Shown one piece after another: positions 23,644 through 31,024 of a stretch of 40,201 bases of DNA (position 1 is the stretch's first letter; each line of letters begins with the position of its first letter). A model generated the notes under the pieces. It worked only from the letters and a program-made list of their open reading frames with translations. It was not told the DNA's origin and did no database searches. This DNA is from DATBGS01 sp036557885 (GTDB lineage Bacteria; Chloroflexota; Ktedonobacteria; Ktedonobacterales; DATBGS01). The stretch covers positions 1-40,201 of the forward strand of contig DATBGS010000097.1 of the NCBI GenBank assembly GCA_036557885.1, written 5' to 3'. A program made the translations under genes and the position numbers.

Positions 23644-23962
23644 GTAGATTTCGTAGATTTCGTAGATTTTCCTCCCAGGGTGATGTAAGGGGTGCCATAG
23701 ATTTCATAGATTTTGTAGATTTTTCGGGTTATGAGAGAGAACCTAGTAGTGATTCCCTTGAGAAGTGTAGCGTCTGTAGCGTCTTTCACCGTGAGGTAGG
23801 GTTATCTTTCTATTTTCATCTATTGATGAAGAAAAATCTACAAAATCTATGAAATCTATGGCAGTAGGAATACGCCACTTCTCTTTGAGAAGCAAGATGC
23901 TATAGATCCCACAGACCCTACGGTATCTCTCATTTGCTATGCTTAGAATAACGCTGTTACCT
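23644..23962. repeat. AT-rich intergenic region with 9-mer tandem repeats and a 32-bp inverted repeat
   Basis: The 451-nt gap between the divergent beta-CASP and RidA genes holds no gene I can support. It begins with three tandem copies of GTAGATTTC (23644-23670). The arm 23694-23725 is perfectly complementary over 32 nt to 23831-23862. Between the arms, GTAGCGTCT occurs twice in tandem (23767-23784). An outer pair, GATACCGTAG near 23639 and CTACGGTATC near 23920, is also complementary. The whole stretch is much richer in A and T than its surroundings. The nested symmetric layout suggests a single mobile or foldback-type repeat rather than chance. Confidence 0.8.
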
Positions 23963-23982
23963 ACAAGCAAAGGAGCATTTTT

Positions 23983-24375
23983 ATGGAACGCAAGAATATC
24001 GCCACCGGCACGCCATGGGAACCGATTGTTGGCTATTCGCGGGCAGTGCGCGTGGGGAACATGGTGCATGTCGCTGGCACCACCGCCACCGACGACAACG
24101 GCCAGGTGGTGGGCAAGGGCGACCCCTACGCCCAGACGATGCAAGCGCTGCGCAACATCGAATCCGCGCTGCAACGGGCGGGCGCCAGCCTGAAGGATGT
24201 CGTGCGGACACGCATGTTTGTGATTAACATCGAGGATTGGGAGCAGATTGGCCGGGCGCATGGCGAGTTCTTCCGCGATATTCGCCCGGCAGCCACGATG
24301 GTGCAGGTCAGCCGTCTGATAGACCCGGATATGCTGGTGGAGATTGAGGCCGACGCCATCATCAGCCCATCATGA
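23983..24375 (+). CDS. RidA (YjgF/YER057c/UK114) family protein
   Basis: A 130-residue protein with AAAGGAG seven bases before its ATG. It has the trimeric RidA/Rid pattern: GTPWEPIVGYSRAVRVGNMVHVAGTT at the start, YAQTMQALRNIESALQRAGASLKDVVRTRMFV in the middle with the arginine that binds the substrate carboxylate in active RidA, and a final strand MLVEIEADAI. True RidA hydrolyses reactive 2-aminoacrylate and related imines; the group here may be another Rid subfamily, since the segment after the arginine differs from the classical IPR form. Its stop codon abuts the stop of the convergent DUF4129 gene with no spacer. Confidence 0.9.
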   Translation: MERKNIATGTPWEPIVGYSRAVRVGNMVHVAGTTATDDNGQVVGKGDPYAQTMQALRNIESALQRAGASLKDVVRTRMFVINIEDWEQIGRAHGEFFRDIRPAATMVQVSRLIDPDMLVEIEADAIISPS

Positions 24376-25950
24376 TGAGGAAGGCTGCATCTGCTGGTTC
24401 TGCTCGCTCAGGTGACTCAGCAGGCGATCTGTTGATTCCTGAAGAGTGGTCAGGCGCTCTGGCGGTGGCTCCTGCTCCCCATAGCGTGCCTGCTCATAGG
24501 CGGTGGTAAGGGCTGCCAGATCAGTCAATACGATGGCCTCTGACGACGGCAGTGCCACAACCAGCCGCTCGGCAAGCTCCTGTGGCGTTTCCTGCGCGCG
24601 CCTGCCCAGTCCGAGCGCGGCCACCTGCGCCAGCATCCGACGATAGAGCGCGCGCACCGACGCAGCAGAGAGGCCATCGCCACTGCCTACACCCTGCGCG
24701 CCTTGCCGCCGAAAACGCGCTGCTAGCCCAGCAAACAGCCCGCGCAACTGCGCACCCAGCAAGCCCATTGCATCCAGATTTTCGCGTTCTTCCTCGGCAT
24801 TCACGGTATCCTGCGGCCTGACAGCAAGGAGGGCGCGCAGCAAGAACGCGAGCAGCACAACCACCGCTACCACAATCAGCGCCCATCGCCCAATCGCCAA
24901 CCAGTCAGCCGGTACTCCTGGTGGGTGAGTATTTTGGGGCAAAGGCTTGCCTGGCGGTGGTTGAGGCGGCTGTACCGGCTGCTTTCCTGACGCGAAGAGG
25001 GAATACAGCGCCTTCACGCCCAGGTAAATCAGCAGATAGATGCCATAGAAGATGTAGGCCACAGCGATTACCAGCCACCCCAAGACGGTCCCAACGGCAT
25101 CAACGAGCGGCTGAAGCGCCGCAATCAAGACCTGCAAAGTCTGATACGAGAAGATCAGTTCCAGCGCCAGCAGCAGCAGCGCCAATGCCCCGCTTACCGA
25201 AAGCATCGCCAGTAACCAGCGCCGCAAGAGTTTTGGCGGCGGGCTGCCCGCCCCGCGACGTTCGCGCCGAATCTCAGCCAGCCGCGCCAGCGACAGGGCC
25301 GAAAGCCCCAGAAACAGAAAGAGCGGCAACAGCAGCCCCAGTTGCAGCGCTAACACGTCCCGTATCTGTGGAGGAAAGGCGCCGCTGAACACGAACGGGA
25401 GAATCAGCAGCGCAAACCCAATCTTGAAATTGCGCGAAATCAGATAATAGTCTTTTGGCTCGCGGGCCAGCGTCATGCCACGCAGCCAGAGCACAGTAAG
25501 CAGCACCGCCAGAGCGACCAGCGTCACCGCCTGGGTATCATCCTGCGTCAGACCATCCACTGAGGCGCTGAGCCAGCGAAAGCTCCACAACGGGCCGCTG
25601 GCCTGGTAAAAGCGAACATACCAGACCAGGCTCAGGAGCAGCAGCCACAAGACCGCCAGCAGGGAATTGAGCCGCAACCGCGACCAGGAAAGCGTCAGCA
25701 GCCAGCGCTCCAGCCAGAACACTCCTAGCTCGATCACTAGCAACGCCCAGACAGGCAAGAGCGCCTGTGTCGGGTCATTGGCTTGCCAGGCCGCGCCCAA
25801 AATGAGCAGCGCGCCTATGGGCACGGCCTCCATCCCAACCGCGCCAAGCGGCAGGGCCACCTCCTCAAGCCAGAAGGAGGGGCTGCCGATGCTCAACTTG
25901 CCCGCTCTCGGCAGCGGGCGTTTGCCCTTGAAACTGAGCCATGATTTCAT
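24370..25950 (-). CDS. Multi-pass membrane protein with C-terminal DUF4129 domain
   Basis: The start is set at ATG 25950, which follows GAGGAAA by a suitable distance; an ATG at 25965 is also possible. The protein has about 526 residues and roughly nine membrane segments. A Pro-rich loop (QPPQPPPGK) precedes the last segment, and a cytoplasmic C-terminal DUF4129 domain follows (VRALYRRMLAQVAALGLGRRAQETPQELAERL, then ALTTAYEQARYGE). DUF4129 domains usually occur at the C-terminus of transglutaminase-like membrane proteins or in their operons. Here the transglutaminase is absent. The gene overlaps the end of the DUF58 gene by 86 nt, implying translational coupling in the MoxR-DUF58-DUF4129 operon. 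Confidence 0.85.
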   Translation of the reverse strand: MKSWLSFKGKRPLPRAGKLSIGSPSFWLEEVALPLGAVGMEAVPIGALLILGAAWQANDPTQALLPVWALLVIELGVFWLERWLLTLSWSRLRLNSLLAVLWLLLLSLVWYVRFYQASGPLWSFRWLSASVDGLTQDDTQAVTLVALAVLLTVLWLRGMTLAREPKDYYLISRNFKIGFALLILPFVFSGAFPPQIRDVLALQLGLLLPLFLFLGLSALSLARLAEIRRERRGAGSPPPKLLRRWLLAMLSVSGALALLLLALELIFSYQTLQVLIAALQPLVDAVGTVLGWLVIAVAYIFYGIYLLIYLGVKALYSLFASGKQPVQPPQPPPGKPLPQNTHPPGVPADWLAIGRWALIVVAVVVLLAFLLRALLAVRPQDTVNAEEERENLDAMGLLGAQLRGLFAGLAARFRRQGAQGVGSGDGLSAASVRALYRRMLAQVAALGLGRRAQETPQELAERLVVALPSSEAIVLTDLAALTTAYEQARYGEQEPPPERLTTLQESTDRLLSHLSEQNQQMQPSSS

Positions 25951-27253
25951 GCCAGGTTTCCTCATTTCCCAGGCGATAGACCAACACCCCAGGCGGCGCC
26001 TCCACAGGCGCGTCGCCCGCCAGCAGCAACGCCACCTTCTGCCCAGGACCGCGCATCTGAAGCAGCATAGCGAGTAAGTCAGGGGAAACTGCCGCCGCGC
26101 TGCTCAACACAACCAGCGTTGCTCCAGCGGGCAGGCGACGCTGCGCAGCCGAGAGGGTTTGTTCCAGCGGTGGGCCAAAATACGCGATCAGGCGGGCCAG
26201 TCCTTCCAGCACGCGCGTCAACTGCTCCCGGCGGCTGCTGGCTGGAATGGTGAGCCTCGCCGCCTGGAACAGGCCCTGGGATGCCTCCATAGGGGATAAC
26301 GAAGGCATGGCTTCGCCTTCGCCTACAGCCTGCAAGCCATTGGAGTAGACCCCGACCTCATAGCCCTGCTCGATGGCCCACGTCGCAATGGAAGCCGCCG
26401 CCGCAATCAGCAGTTCCACCAGGGGCGGATTCAAGCCCAGGATGGGGTTATCATACGCATTGATGTTAATAAAAAGCTCCAGCGTATAGGTCGTGCTGGC
26501 TTCGTATTCTTTGCTTTGCAGGGTCATGGCGCGGGCGCTCGCCTTCCAATGCACGCGCCGCAGCCCATCGCCAGGCAGCCAATCGCGCACGCCCACCACA
26601 CGCGCCGGGTCTTCCAGCAGACGACGCGGGGCCGCGCGCTCGCCAAAAGGATGACGCGGTGGCAGCCCAAAGCGCTCAATTGGCAGAACCGGCGGATAGA
26701 CCAGCACGGTATCTAGCTGCCTCCGCTCCTGCTCGCGGGTGAGCAAGCCAAAGGGATCGCCGCTCTCAAGCTTAAGCGGCCCCAGCGTGAAGACGCCGCG
26801 CTTCAGGCCGGGTATCTGATAGCGCCGGGTGACGCGCTGATACCACCACAGAGAGAAGGTATTAATGAGCACGACATAGCCGGTGCGGGCATCATGTAGC
26901 TCCACACGCCCGGTTGGTGGTGTCAGCGCTTCGGGCAGTTCGTCGCGCACCTCAATCCAGGGCAAGGGCAGCAGCTTCTGGTTTTCCAGGCGCACGCTCA
27001 GCGAGATAGGCTCGCCAAACATGACGCGGCTCTCTGCCAGATGGCGTTCGTAGACCACACCCGACAGACAAAAGCGATACCAGACCTCCGGCAGCGCGGC
27101 CAGAAACAACGCCAGCAATCCCGCCACAAAGATCAGCGCCTGATGGAATATCAGGCTGGCAACCATCAGGGCCAGGGCGACCCAATACCAGCGGCGGCGC
27201 GAACGCAGTTCCCGCTCGGAAGAAGAAAGATAGGCCTCTAAACGATGTGCCAT
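25865..27253 (-). CDS. DUF58 domain protein (vWA-like, MoxR-associated)
   Basis: A 462-residue protein with two hydrophobic segments at about 22-55 and a large soluble part. The DUF58 signature VRDWLPGDGLRRVHWKASAR lies near residue 220, after a beta-rich domain that begins around YERHLAESRVMFGEPISLSVRLEN. A Rossmann-like vWA-type domain follows (LELFININ as the metal-site strand, degenerate). Such proteins work with a MoxR AAA+ ATPase, probably in maturation or assembly of other proteins. It is the middle gene of the MoxR-DUF58-DUF4129 set, 45 nt after the MoxR gene. Confidence 0.9.
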   Translation of the reverse strand: MAHRLEAYLSSSERELRSRRRWYWVALALMVASLIFHQALIFVAGLLALFLAALPEVWYRFCLSGVVYERHLAESRVMFGEPISLSVRLENQKLLPLPWIEVRDELPEALTPPTGRVELHDARTGYVVLINTFSLWWYQRVTRRYQIPGLKRGVFTLGPLKLESGDPFGLLTREQERRQLDTVLVYPPVLPIERFGLPPRHPFGERAAPRRLLEDPARVVGVRDWLPGDGLRRVHWKASARAMTLQSKEYEASTTYTLELFININAYDNPILGLNPPLVELLIAAAASIATWAIEQGYEVGVYSNGLQAVGEGEAMPSLSPMEASQGLFQAARLTIPASSRREQLTRVLEGLARLIAYFGPPLEQTLSAAQRRLPAGATLVVLSSAAAVSPDLLAMLLQMRGPGQKVALLLAGDAPVEAPPGVLVYRLGNEETWHEIMAQFQGQTPAAESGQVEHRQPLLLA

Positions 27254-27298
27254 GAATTTGTGTATCCTCTATCTGCCAATTGTGGTCAAGAGGCGACG

Positions 27299-28264
27299 TT
27301 ATGAAATGGCCGGTTCCACCGGCACCGGCACCTCCTGAAGGATCTCAGTCAGCGCCTGCTCTGCGGTGCGGCCACGCAGCCGCGCCTGCGACGAGACAAT
27401 CAGGCGATGCGCCAGCACCGTTGGCGCCAGCCGCTTGACTTCATCAGGCCGCGCAAAGGCGCGGCCTTGAATGGCGGCCAGCGCCTGGCTCGCGTGTTCC
27501 AGAGCCAGCGCTGCGCGGGGGCTGGCGCCCAGTTCCAGGGTGCTCTGGCTGCGCGTGGCCCGCACCAGATCAAGCAGATAGGTTTCCACAGGCTCTGCGA
27601 CGGCCACCTGCCGTACCACCTGCTGAAGCCCCAGCAATTCTTCAGCAGCCAGCACCGGCTGAAGGTCGCTGAGCGGCTGCTGCTGGCGGAAGCGCCGCAG
27701 GATGGTGCGCTCCTCCTCCTGGGAGGGATAGCCCATGCGCATGCGCAGCAAAAAGCGGTCTAGCTGGGCTTCGGGCAGCGGGAACGTGCCTTCCAGTTCA
27801 ATTGGGTTCTGGGTGGCAATCACCAGAAACGGGCGCGGCAGCTTCACTGTTTCGCGCTCCACCGTAATCTGCCGCTCCTCCATCGCCTCCAGCAGTGCCG
27901 CCTGGGTGCGCGGCGTGGCGCGGTTAATTTCATCCGCCAGGACGATCTGCGCCTCGATGGGTCCAGGGCGAAAGGCAAACTCGCCGGTTTTCTGGTTGTA
28001 GTAGCTGATGCCGGTAATATCCGAAGGGAGCAGATCAGGCGTGCATTGGATGCGCTGAAAGCTGCACCCCAGCGAGCGGGCCAGCGCCTTCGCCAGCACT
28101 GTCTTGCCCACGCCCGGCACATCCTCAATTAACACATGCCCTTCGCAGAGCAGCGCCACCATCAGCAGGTCTAGTTCTGCTTCTTTGCCAACAATCACCT
28201 GCCCGATGTTGGCGCGAATCTTCTCTGCTGCCTGCTGGAGTTGAGCCACCCCGCGATCAAGCAT
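27299..28264 (-). CDS. MoxR-family AAA+ ATPase
   Basis: The start is set at ATG 28264, giving 321 residues, the usual MoxR length. The frame is open back to ATG 28345, but those 27 codons are AT-rich and Asn/Gln-rich, unlike the rest, and probably form the leader. The protein has Walker A EDVPGVGKT at 48-56, Walker B IVLADEINRA, sensor 1 ATQNPIELEGT and the C-terminal lid domain (GASPRAALALEHASQA). MoxR ATPases act as chaperones that load cofactors or assemble complexes, working with vWA or DUF58 partners. The gene leads the operon and is divergent from the YbaK-like gene. Confidence 0.93.
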   Translation of the reverse strand: MLDRGVAQLQQAAEKIRANIGQVIVGKEAELDLLMVALLCEGHVLIEDVPGVGKTVLAKALARSLGCSFQRIQCTPDLLPSDITGISYYNQKTGEFAFRPGPIEAQIVLADEINRATPRTQAALLEAMEERQITVERETVKLPRPFLVIATQNPIELEGTFPLPEAQLDRFLLRMRMGYPSQEEERTILRRFRQQQPLSDLQPVLAAEELLGLQQVVRQVAVAEPVETYLLDLVRATRSQSTLELGASPRAALALEHASQALAAIQGRAFARPDEVKRLAPTVLAHRLIVSSQARLRGRTAEQALTEILQEVPVPVEPAIS

Positions 28265-28482
28265 ATGTCCTGATATACTGTTTTCTTGCTGCACGTTGCT
28301 TTTGTTCCTTTGGTTTGTGTTGTTGCACATCCATATTACTACCATAACGCCCGAATTGCCCGCTGTCCTGTATTTTCAGAAGAAGCGCAGAAATGATCTT
28401 CCAGAGGGAGAGCGGCTCGGATTGGTCTGGTCTGTGCAGCACTGGCAGAGGGGAATCACAGTCAAGCGAAAGAAGGTGTCCT

Positions 28483-28968
28483 ATGCAGTGCAAGGAGCGG
28501 CTGGAGGGCTATCTCCAGCAGCAACACATCCCTTATCAGGTGCAAGAGCACCCCATCGCGTATACGGCCCAGGATGTCGCGTATCGGGAGCATATCCCAG
28601 GCAAGCTGGTTGCCAAGGAGGTGATCATCTACGCTGCTGGCAAGCCGGTCATGCTGGTTTTGCCCGCCCCGTACCGGGTGGATTTTGCTCGCGTGAAGCA
28701 GGCTTTAGGCACAGAGGAGGTTCGCCTGGCTGATGAGGGCGAACTCAGCCAGGCCTTCCCAGATTGCGAAGTGGGCGCCATGCCTCCCTTTGGCAATCTC
28801 TACCAGCTGCCGGTCTATGTAGAGCGAAGCCTGGCGGAAGATGAAACCATCGTGTTTCCGGTGGGAACGCACACCGAAACCATGAGCCTGAAATATGCCG
28901 ACTTTGAGCGGCTGGTCGCGCCCACGCTCGCGGAATTTGCTCATCCCGCTCAAGCGGTGCAGCGGTAG
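28483..28968 (+). CDS. YbaK/EbsC-type aminoacyl-tRNA deacylase
   Basis: The start is set at ATG 28483, five bases after AAGGTG; the frame is open further upstream but with no family-like sequence. The 161-residue product matches the YbaK/ProX-type editing domain: QVQEHPIAYTAQDVAY, the essential Lys45 in GKLVAKEVII, GAMPPFGN at 98-105 in the substrate pocket and a closing SLKYADFERLV. Stand-alone members hydrolyse mischarged tRNA such as Ala-tRNA(Pro) or Cys-tRNA(Pro); which one cannot be told here. It is divergent from the MoxR operon and separate from the OsmC gene downstream. Confidence 0.85.
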   Translation: MQCKERLEGYLQQQHIPYQVQEHPIAYTAQDVAYREHIPGKLVAKEVIIYAAGKPVMLVLPAPYRVDFARVKQALGTEEVRLADEGELSQAFPDCEVGAMPPFGNLYQLPVYVERSLAEDETIVFPVGTHTETMSLKYADFERLVAPTLAEFAHPAQAVQR

Positions 28969-29081
28969 AGCCAGAGATCACGAGTCAACAAGGGTGAGAG
29001 CGCGGGCTTTTCTAAAGCTGGATGGGTTGCCGAATGCGCAGCCCATCCGCTTTTTGTATACGGGCACATCTAGGCGGCGCG

Positions 29082-29090
29082 TGCTACAAT
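29082..29090 (+). promoter_or_regulatory. Extended -10 element before the OsmC-family gene
   Basis: TGCTACAAT (29082-29090) lies 38 nt before the ATG. It has the TGn prefix and no clear -35 box, the same layout as at 9965 and before fabH. Confidence 0.5.
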
Positions 29091-29128
29091 GCTTTATAAG
29101 AACAGAGCAGAATCGAGAGCATGCGTGT

Positions 29129-29581
29129 ATGGCAACAAAAGAAATAGACGCCACCTTGAATTTTGTAGACGGCATGGCCTTCACCGCCGTTGCCAACAGC
29201 GGCCACGAGATCCTTCTTGATTCCAAGTCTCCAGAGCAAGAAGGCACACGCGGGCCATCTCCGATGGAACTGCTGCTGATGGGCACGGCTGGCTGCACCG
29301 CTATGGATGTCATTTCGATTTTACGAAAAAAGCGCCAGCAGGTCACGTCCTATCAGGTGCGCATACATGGCAGCCGCGCCTCTGAGCATCCGATGGTCTA
29401 CACCGACATTATCGTCGAACATATTTTCACCGGCCACAACATCTCCGACGCGGCGGTGGCGCAGGCCATCGAACTTTCGGAAACCAAATATTGCAGCGCC
29501 TCAGCCATGATGCGCAAGACCGCCAAACTCACCTCCACCTATCGCATCATCCAGGCAGAGCCAGCCAGCAGACAAGAATAA
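29129..29581 (+). CDS. OsmC/Ohr-family peroxide-detoxifying protein
   Basis: The start is set at ATG 29129, where family-like sequence begins (MATKEIDATLNF); the ribosome-binding site is weak. The 150-residue product has both redox cysteines, Cys56 in GTAGCTAMD and Cys122 in ETKYCSASAMM, and the loop SPMELLLMG before the first. OsmC proteins are dimeric thiol peroxidases that reduce organic hydroperoxides. Sequence around the second cysteine is closer to the general OsmC group than to Ohr. The gene appears to be monocistronic, and its stop is 21 nt from the stop of the convergent glutamine-synthetase-like gene. Confidence 0.9.
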   Translation: MATKEIDATLNFVDGMAFTAVANSGHEILLDSKSPEQEGTRGPSPMELLLMGTAGCTAMDVISILRKKRQQVTSYQVRIHGSRASEHPMVYTDIIVEHIFTGHNISDAAVAQAIELSETKYCSASAMMRKTAKLTSTYRIIQAEPASRQE

Positions 29582-29602
29582 TTTCCTGTCTGCCCGCGCC
29601 AC

Positions 29603-30967
29603 TTAATATTTGTAAAAGTGCTGACGGGTTTCCTCTTCAGACGTCTTGTCTTTGAAGAAGCTGCTTTCCAGCCGCTTGACCGCGATGTAGGATGTGGCAA
29701 GCGTTGGCCCCAACGCCTCGGTGAGCACCGTATCGGCCTGGAGCGCATCCAGAGCGGCATCCAGCGTCTCCGGCAGGCGCTTAATGCCGCGTTTGGCGCG
29801 TTCCTCATCGCTGAAATTGCCGGGGTCAACCTCCACCGGGTCGCCGGGGTTGAGATTGCGGCGGATGCCATCCAGCCCGGCGGCAAACAAGCTACCCATC
29901 GCCAGGTACGGATTACCGCTGTGGTCGGCAGGCTTGAGTTCAAAATTGGTGGACTCAGCTTCGCGCCCCCAGAACTGAGAGGGGATGCGAATGGCGCCTT
30001 CGCGGTTATCAAAGCCATAGGCGGTATAGGCGGAACTCCAGAAGTGCGGCAGCAAGCGCCGATATGAATTTGGGCTGGCGCAGGTGAGCGCGAGTAGGCC
30101 GGGGAGATGCTCCATGACGCCGCCGATAAAGTGGAACCCAAGCGGGCTGATGCCGCCGCGTCCGTTGGGGTCATACAGGAGATTGCGCCCTTGCGCGGGC
30201 GAGCCAGGCGCTCCCCACAGGCTAAAGTGGATGTGCGCGCCGCTTCCAGCCTGATCTAAAAATGGCTTGGCTGCAAACGAGGCAATGACGCCATGCCGCC
30301 GGGCCACGCCCCGCGCCGTTTCGCGCACTTTAATCACGTTATCCGCCGCCTGCAATGCCTCGGCGTGCTGGATGGAGATCTCTTGCTGGGCAGGGCCAAG
30401 CTCCGGCATAAACTGCTCGACCTGAATCCCCTGTAACTCCAGCGCAGCGATGATCTCGTCAATGATCTGGGCGGAAGAGTCAAAGCCGATGCTGCTGTAG
30501 CACAGGCTGCGGTCAAATGGCTCATAGCCAGTTGGCGTTTCGCGGGCCAGGTAAAACTCGTGCTCTACCGTTGCCTGGATGGAGATGCCCATCTGTGCGG
30601 CTGAAGCGAGCACCCGCTTGAGAAAGGTGCGCGGGCAGGCCGCCCAGGGCTGACGGTCATGCTGCGAGATCATATCGCAGAGCATCATGCCGCTGTTGGG
30701 GGCGTAAGGCAGCACAACAAAGGTATTGGGGTCTGGCACCAGGCGAAACTCGCCCACTGGTCCCATGCCCTCCACAGGAGCCAGCGCGTCTACCCCCGCA
30801 AACGCCTGCATTGCGAGCGTTTGCCCGATGCCCTCAAACATGCGATGGGCCAGGCCATGTATATGCGTAGACTTGCCCCGGATGATGCCGCCATTGTCAC
30901 AGTACAGAAAGCGTACCAGGCGCAGATGCGCCTCTTGAGCATGCTGGAGAACGGTCTGCGGGTCCAT
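29603..30967 (-). CDS. Glutamine-synthetase-family gamma-glutamyl ligase (FluG/NodGS-like type)
   Basis: The start is ATG 30967, preceded by an ideal AAGGAGG. The 454-residue protein has the GS fold: the metal ligands Glu135 and Glu137 (VEHEFYL), Glu189 and Glu196 (MPELGPAQQEIS), His245 in AGSGAHIHFSL, and the ATP/glutamate region NREGAIRIP. Near 341-355 it reads NFELKPADHSGNPYLA; ordinary GlnA has E-x-R here, so an arginine of the active site is lysine, as in FluG and nodulin/GS-like proteins. It may join glutamate to an amine other than ammonia. It lies 57 nt after an ATP-grasp ligase gene on the same strand, so the two may serve one pathway. Confidence 0.88.
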   Translation of the reverse strand: MDPQTVLQHAQEAHLRLVRFLYCDNGGIIRGKSTHIHGLAHRMFEGIGQTLAMQAFAGVDALAPVEGMGPVGEFRLVPDPNTFVVLPYAPNSGMMLCDMISQHDRQPWAACPRTFLKRVLASAAQMGISIQATVEHEFYLARETPTGYEPFDRSLCYSSIGFDSSAQIIDEIIAALELQGIQVEQFMPELGPAQQEISIQHAEALQAADNVIKVRETARGVARRHGVIASFAAKPFLDQAGSGAHIHFSLWGAPGSPAQGRNLLYDPNGRGGISPLGFHFIGGVMEHLPGLLALTCASPNSYRRLLPHFWSSAYTAYGFDNREGAIRIPSQFWGREAESTNFELKPADHSGNPYLAMGSLFAAGLDGIRRNLNPGDPVEVDPGNFSDEERAKRGIKRLPETLDAALDALQADTVLTEALGPTLATSYIAVKRLESSFFKDKTSEEETRQHFYKY

Positions 30968-30988
30968 ACCCACCTCCTTGCTTCAGGG

Positions 30989-31006
30989 AACACTTGAAAG
31001 AGTGTT
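30989..31006. promoter_or_regulatory. Palindrome upstream of the GS-like gene (possible operator)
   Basis: AACACT (30989-30994) and AGTGTT (31001-31006) form an inverted repeat with a 6-nt centre, 22 nt before the GS-like start and just after the ATP-grasp stop. It may be an operator or a minor hairpin. Confidence 0.3.
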
Positions 31007-31024
31007 AGTGAACCGTTACGCTGA

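Noticed and set aside
23644..23862. CRISPR array
   Set aside because: Repeat units are only 9 nt and contiguous, with no spacers and no cas genes nearby.
28265..28345. A 27-codon N-terminal extension of the MoxR protein
   Set aside because: It is AT-rich and Asn/Gln-rich, unlike the rest of the gene, and MoxR proteins normally begin near the later ATG; it remains possible.
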